A stretch of DNA of 18,129 bases from Actinomycetes bacterium (lineage in GTDB: Bacteria > Actinomycetota > Actinomycetes > Actinomycetales > Cellulomonadaceae), in NCBI GenBank assembly GCA_023425905.1, contig JAFABT010000202.1, forward strand, positions 1-18,129, read 5' to 3'. Below the pieces are notes generated by a model that did no database searches, was not told where the DNA came from, and saw nothing but the letters and a program-made list of their open reading frames with translations. This document shows, one piece after another, positions 15,318 to 18,129 of the stretch. Each line of letters begins with the position of its first letter. Within the stretch, counting starts at the first letter, position 1. Made by a program: the position numbers and the translations under genes.

Positions 15318-15331
15318 GACCACACGCTGAC
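15318..15331. repeat. 14-bp direct repeat, left copy
   Basis: GACCACACGCTGAC is identical to 15537-15550. The two copies lie 77 and 86 bases from the two sides of the tRNA remnant, in the same orientation. This looks like integrase arm-type binding sites around an attachment core. Confidence 0.55.
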
Positions 15332-15408
15332 TAATACCCAACAGATCGGACAGGCTCCCAGCGCAATCGCGGCACCCATACCACCTCTGACCTGCAACAA
15401 CACCCTTG

Positions 15409-15450
15409 TGCGCCTGGGCAGATTCGAACTGCCGACACCCGCTTTAGGAG
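15409..15450 (-). other. 3' half of tRNA-Arg(CCT): integrase attachment-site remnant
   Basis: On the minus strand the sequence reads as an anticodon loop CTCCTAA (anticodon CCT), anticodon-stem 3' strand AGCGG and variable loop GTGTC. A perfect T-arm follows (GGCAG-TTCGAAT-CTGCC), then the acceptor 3' strand CAGGCGC and discriminator A. The 5' strand of the anticodon stem, the D-arm and the 5' acceptor strand are missing: the bases beyond 15450 (TCGAA where CCGCT is expected) do not fit. Tyrosine-integrase elements duplicate exactly this part of a tRNA gene. By geometry the intact tRNA should lie to the right, also on the minus strand, with the element in between. No integrase gene is visible here. 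Confidence 0.75.
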
Positions 15451-15483
15451 TTCGATCTTGGACTGTGGACAACCAGCTGACCT

Positions 15484-15509
15484 GCGGAACTACATGCGGG
15501 TAGTTCGCG
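15484..15509. repeat. inverted repeat near attachment site
   Basis: GAACTAC at 15487-15493 and GTAGTTC at 15500-15506 form a perfect 7-bp dyad with a 6-nt centre, between the tRNA remnant and the right 14-bp repeat. It may be a protein-binding site such as an excisionase or integrase site. The 15153-15582 interval otherwise shows no gene. Confidence 0.35.
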
Positions 15510-15536
15510 TGGGGACCCCGTTCCGGAGTGTTCGCT

Positions 15537-15550
15537 GACCACACGCTGAC
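15537..15550. repeat. 14-bp direct repeat, right copy
   Basis: GACCACACGCTGAC is identical to 15318-15331. It is followed by a partial third GACCACG. See the left copy for interpretation. Confidence 0.55.
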
Positions 15551-15582
15551 CACGCGGCGCGACGAGCCGCTCAGCCCGGTCT

Positions 15583-15615
15583 CCGCTAACTCAGTACGTC
15601 CCGGCCTCGACTACT
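15583..15615 (+). promoter_or_regulatory. bipartite promoter candidate of the sigma-factor operon
   Basis: CCGCTAACTC at 15583-15592 and CCTCGACTACT at 15605-15615 are separated by 12 bases and end 44 bases before the preferred sigma-factor start. Both blocks recur exactly, with the same spacing, at 17855-17887. The distance between cores (CTAAC to CGACTACT) suits the -35/-10 geometry of an ECF sigma promoter. An 8-bp inverted repeat, ACTCAGTA (15589-15596) with TACTGAGT (15612-15619), overlaps both blocks here but is absent at the second site. It may be an operator for the HTH protein. Confidence 0.7.
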
Positions 15616-15659
15616 GAGTACCGGCGGCGGACGCCGGTAGGTTCAGAGGAGTGGGAGAC

Positions 15660-16193
15660 GTGACCGAAGTTCCGCCACCAGATTGGGCGGCCCTGTATAG
15701 GAAGCATCGCGACGCGATGTACAGGGTCGCCGCGCGCAACCTGCGAGGTTCCGGACGGGAAGCCGAGGCCGAGGACGTCGTCACTAACGCGATGGTGTCG
15801 CTTATGGAGAACCCACCGCAGAGCGTGAAGAACTGGGAAGCGATGATGGTGAAGGCGACTAGGCTGCGCGCCCTCGATCATCTGAAGTCAGCAGCGGTAC
15901 GGCATGCCTCTGGCACAGAGCTCGTGGACGATGATGGCGCAGTACAGACCGCCATCGAAGACGACGTGATCGAGGCTGTCGATCGGGAGCGAGCCGCCGC
16001 CGCGGCCTGGGACAAGTTGTCACTCCTCGACGAGCGTCATCGCCGGATCGCCTGGGAGTACATCGCCAAGGGTCGACCGCGTGACGCGGTCGCTGCCGAA
16101 CTCGGCGTCTCACCAGCGCGCGTTAGCCAAATGGCGACCAAGGCACTGAGAGAACTCAAGGAAGCCCTGCAGAAGGAGGGAGTGACACCATGA
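15660..16193 (+). CDS. ECF-like sigma-70 family RNA polymerase sigma factor
   Basis: This is a protein of about 177 aa with only sigma regions 2 and 4. Region 2 (about 8-75) includes WAALYRKHRDAMYRVAARNL and AEDVVTNAMVSLME, matching the core-binding and -10 recognition helices. Region 4 (about 118-170) has LDERHRRIAWEYIAKG and the helix-turn-helix AAELGVSPARVSQMATKAL for -35 recognition. I prefer the GTG at 15660, with AGGAG eight bases upstream; a GTG at 15651 would add three residues but leaves no SD spacing. It overlaps the next gene by ATGA. Lower GC than the left half of the window suggests acquisition. It probably directs transcription from the bipartite promoter upstream of itself and of the 51-aa gene. 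Confidence 0.9.
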   Translation: MTEVPPPDWAALYRKHRDAMYRVAARNLRGSGREAEAEDVVTNAMVSLMENPPQSVKNWEAMMVKATRLRALDHLKSAAVRHASGTELVDDDGAVQTAIEDDVIEAVDRERAAAAAWDKLSLLDERHRRIAWEYIAKGRPRDAVAAELGVSPARVSQMATKALRELKEALQKEGVTP

Positions 16194-16858
16194 CGGAAGA
16201 CCGCCGGGAGGAAGAGCTGGTCATGCTGGTCGCCGACCACGTCGGCGGAATCAAGCGCTCCCAAGACGACGTCGATCCCGCCCTCGCGCCCGAGGCGATC
16301 GAGTTGCTGGACATCGCCGACCTGCTGTGGGAGGCGGCTCACGGTGCACCGCCGTTGGAGCAGGACCCCGTCGCAGCGATGCTTGGACTGGTGCCGGACA
16401 TCAGTCGCTCACTGAAGGAGGGCGCACTGAGGCAGGCCATCCAGGCGGCGGGACTCAAGCCGAGCACGCTGGCACAGAAGCTCTCGGATCGCGGATGGGA
16501 AGTCTCAACCCGCGATGTCTTTAATTGGCAAACACGGGGCGACGCATCGGTATCCCCCGCCCTCATTCAAGCTATCGCCGAGGTCACGGGGACGGCTGCC
16601 GAAAAGTTGACGGTGGACCGTGGCGAAGCGCCCGGTCACCAGGCACTTCAGTCAGTGACCTCATCGGCTGCCTTCAAGGCGTTGGCCGAGCGTTGGGCGC
16701 GCCTACGCGGAACGACTACGAGCCTGGGCGCCTCGGCGCTCGAGGCCCGGCTTGCGGCCTCGGTCTTTCGAGGGAAGCACCCGACCGAAGGCCAGATGAT
16801 TGCATCGCTGGAAGAACTGATCACCGCGCTTGAGACACGAAGTGACGAAGGTCGTTGA
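16190..16858 (+). CDS. HTH regulatory protein, candidate anti-sigma factor or repressor
   Basis: This 222-aa soluble protein is encoded between a sigma factor and an ImmA/IrrE peptidase. Residues about 78-142 (ALRQAIQAAGLKPSTLAQKL, then STRDVFNWQTRG and a helical part ending AEKLT) look like an XRE/Cro-type helix-turn-helix. The N-terminal 35-70 stretch (ELLDIADLLWEAAHG, then DPVAAMLGLVPD) is an acidic helical segment that could bind the sigma factor. The C-terminal 150-222 part is helical. By analogy with ImmR and DdrO, which are cleaved by ImmA and IrrE, it is the expected substrate of the downstream peptidase. I do not recognise a named family. The start is the ATG in the ATGA overlap. Confidence 0.8.
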   Translation: MTEDRREEELVMLVADHVGGIKRSQDDVDPALAPEAIELLDIADLLWEAAHGAPPLEQDPVAAMLGLVPDISRSLKEGALRQAIQAAGLKPSTLAQKLSDRGWEVSTRDVFNWQTRGDASVSPALIQAIAEVTGTAAEKLTVDRGEAPGHQALQSVTSSAAFKALAERWARLRGTTTSLGASALEARLAASVFRGKHPTEGQMIASLEELITALETRSDEGR

Positions 16859-17861
16859 GGAATGTGCCGCGATCGCCCTCGCCGGGCTCGCGGATGACAT
16901 CGCCAGTCGATTCGCCGACGATCCCCTCGGCACCCTGCGCGAAGACCTCCACCTGACGGTTAGAGCAGTCGGTCAGCTCGACGCCTCCAGGTCCGACGGT
17001 GGTGTGTGTGACGGCGTCTCTTACCTAAGCGACGGCGTCGTCCTCTACCGGAGCACAGGTAACCGCAGAGAGAACTTCACGTTAGCCCACGAATTCGGGC
17101 ACTGGCTGGTCGACAAAACCGACGCGATCTACGACAGGCTCGCCGACCTCGATGACGCCGCCAAGGTGCTGGAGTCCGTGTGCGACCGGATCGCCCGCCT
17201 CTTGCTCCTGCCAGATGACCGCCTTGCAAGCGTCTTGAACGCAGCCGCCGTGGAGGCCAGGCACGTCACCGACTTGTATGACGCCACCAACGCCAGCATC
17301 CATGCGTGTGTAATCGCTTTGAAAGACCGACTACCCGCGCTGGGCGCCGTCCTCGTCATCAGACACGGCGCGAACGAAGTCCTCTACGCCAGCGTCCGAC
17401 CTGACGACGTTTACGGCTGGCCCGAGGTTCACCCGTGGCCAGGCCAAGCACTCCCCACAGCCCACCCGCTCCGCGTCATACGTCCGGGCGGAAGGCTTCG
17501 CCAACGCACGTTCTGGGCGATGCCCTGGGGCGCAAGGGCCGAGTTCTACATGGACGCCGTCGCGGACTCCCGTCGAACGATTGCCGTTCTCTCGGCCGAA
17601 GACCTCTGGCAGGCGGAGCGATTCCACCCGACCATCAAGCGCGACTTCGACCAGCGGCCCGAACTCGAGGTCAACTGCTGCGGGCAACTGCACAAGTTCC
17701 GAGGTTGGCCGTGCACCACCTGCGGGGAGGGCTACTGCCCGACGTGCGGAAACTGTCGCTGCCAGAAGCAGATGGCGGCCGAGGTCCTATGCGGTGGGAC
17801 CTGCTACATGCAGTACCTGCCTCACCTCCTCGTGGACGGACTCTGCGAGGACTGCCGCTAA
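16842..17861 (+). CDS. ImmA/IrrE-family metallopeptidase with Cys-rich C-terminal tail
   Basis: This 339-aa protein starts from the GTG at 16842, overlapping the previous gene by 17 bases; a TTG at 16830 is less likely. The zinc-protease signature FTLAHEFGHWLVD puts HExxH at 83-87, and Glu111 in LESVCDRIARLLLLP fits the third zinc ligand of the ExxCN-like variant. A middle domain (about 125-278) follows. The last 61 residues (279-339) hold 12 cysteines in pairs, including CTTC, CPTC, CRC, CGGTC and CEDC, a likely zinc-ribbon or redox-sensing module not present in ordinary ImmA/IrrE proteins. Such proteases cleave HTH repressors upon DNA damage or other signals, so the substrate here is probably the adjacent HTH protein. 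No signal peptide, so cytosolic. Confidence 0.9.
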   Translation: MTKVVEECAAIALAGLADDIASRFADDPLGTLREDLHLTVRAVGQLDASRSDGGVCDGVSYLSDGVVLYRSTGNRRENFTLAHEFGHWLVDKTDAIYDRLADLDDAAKVLESVCDRIARLLLLPDDRLASVLNAAAVEARHVTDLYDATNASIHACVIALKDRLPALGAVLVIRHGANEVLYASVRPDDVYGWPEVHPWPGQALPTAHPLRVIRPGGRLRQRTFWAMPWGARAEFYMDAVADSRRTIAVLSAEDLWQAERFHPTIKRDFDQRPELEVNCCGQLHKFRGWPCTTCGEGYCPTCGNCRCQKQMAAEVLCGGTCYMQYLPHLLVDGLCEDCR

Positions 17862-17887
17862 CTCGAACCGGCGCCACCTCGACTACT
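17855..17887 (+). promoter_or_regulatory. second copy of the bipartite promoter motif
   Basis: CCGCTAACTC at 17855-17864 overlaps the peptidase stop codon, and CCTCGACTACT lies at 17877-17887, with the same 12-base spacing as at 15583-15615. The 12 spacer bases are unrelated between the two sites, so the blocks themselves are conserved. It ends 55 bases before the start of the 51-aa gene. The second block is also the loop side of a small hairpin (CCACCT 17874-17879 with AGGTGG 17888-17893). Confidence 0.7.
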
Positions 17888-17942
17888 AGGTGGGAGGACG
17901 CTACGACGGTCGGGCGGCTCTCGGAATCGAGGTGAGGAGCAT

Positions 17943-18098
17943 ATGGCGAAGAACACCGGACGCGGCCACCGCGTCGGTACGGTGAAAGGACGCAGCGAAT
18001 TCAAGGTCGGCAAGACCTGGTTCAAACGCGACACCTCCACCGGCCGCATCATGAATGGCAGCCCTCAGCAGCACAAGGGCGTCCGCAACGAGAAGTAG
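17943..18098 (+). CDS. 51-aa basic protein, candidate sigma regulon target
   Basis: This Lys/Arg/Gly-rich protein begins MAKNTGRGHRVGTVKGR, has a middle KTWFKRDTSTGRIMNG, and ends in NEK. The SD GGTGAGGAG precedes the ATG. It has no membrane segment. I have seen short proteins of this MAKNTGRGxR style in actinobacterial genomes as hypotheticals, without a known role. It opens MAKNT like the 51-aa gene at 14693, but the rest differs. Its own copy of the bipartite promoter motif suggests that it is switched on with the sigma operon. It might be an effector, an RNA- or DNA-binding peptide, or the ligand that senses the state of the system. Confidence 0.75.
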   Translation: MAKNTGRGHRVGTVKGRSEFKVGKTWFKRDTSTGRIMNGSPQQHKGVRNEK

Positions 18099-18129
18099 GC
18101 GTCGCGGCGGTTGGCGGCCGGTGCCGCTA

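Noticed and set aside
15047..15553. Minus-strand 168-codon frame
   Set aside because: It contains AGVGSSNLP, the usual mistranslation of a tRNA T-arm, and crosses the tRNA scar. It is not a protein gene.
1..18129. CRISPR array or insertion sequence
   Set aside because: There are no regularly spaced repeats of 25-40 bp and no transposase motifs or terminal inverted repeats. The short repeats found are better read as binding sites.

Overview
The window is GC-rich throughout, with strong G/C third-position bias in the real reading frames and frequent GTG starts. Together with its actinobacterial protein families, this suggests an Actinomycetota chromosome, probably a Micrococcales member such as a Cellulomonas relative. 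That assignment is inference from composition and protein style, not a match to a named genome.

Left part (1-9.7 kb) is mostly ordinary chromosome. It holds the start of a lipoprotein gene that runs off the left edge; a divergent, translationally coupled pair encoding a glutathione peroxidase and an arylamine N-acetyltransferase; a DUF6338-type membrane protein with a coupled 61-aa partner; a 14-TM DHA2 drug exporter; a probable DUF6226 protein and an anchored extracytoplasmic protein, probably co-transcribed; and a large SNF2-family helicase.

Middle part (9.9-13.7 kb) is decayed accessory DNA. A minus-strand gene has been broken by several frameshifts. Next comes a small intact gene carrying an RNxxxH motif of HEPN type. 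A noncoding stretch with iterated CGTCATC and two hairpins looks like a dead oriT region. A MobF/TrwC relaxase pseudogene follows (one amber stop, three frameshifts, truncated). It ends at a small two-repeat protein gene with a strong hairpin terminator behind it.

Right part (13.7-18.1 kb) has a small membrane protein gene divergent from a second DUF6338 gene. That second copy heads a four-gene chain of overlapping small basic/proline-rich ORFs; its first two members are paralogues of the pair at 2.75-3.6 kb. A noncoding 0.5 kb follows, holding the 3' half of a tRNA-Arg(CCT) gene (an integrase attachment scar) flanked by a 14-bp direct repeat. Then comes the most interesting unit: an overlapping operon of an ECF-like sigma factor, a helix-turn-helix regulator and an ImmA/IrrE-type metallopeptidase with a 12-cysteine tail, followed by a separate 51-aa basic protein gene.

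The key observation is a bipartite motif, CCGCTAACTC-N12-CCTCGACTACT. It occurs with identical spacing upstream of the sigma operon and upstream of the 51-aa gene. The simplest reading is a self-regulated circuit. The sigma factor would activate its own operon and the small gene; the HTH protein would hold it in check; the metallopeptidase would release it by cleaving the HTH protein. The logic resembles ImmR/ImmA and DdrO/IrrE, but with a dedicated sigma factor as output. The genes and motifs are seen in the sequence; the circuit is inference.
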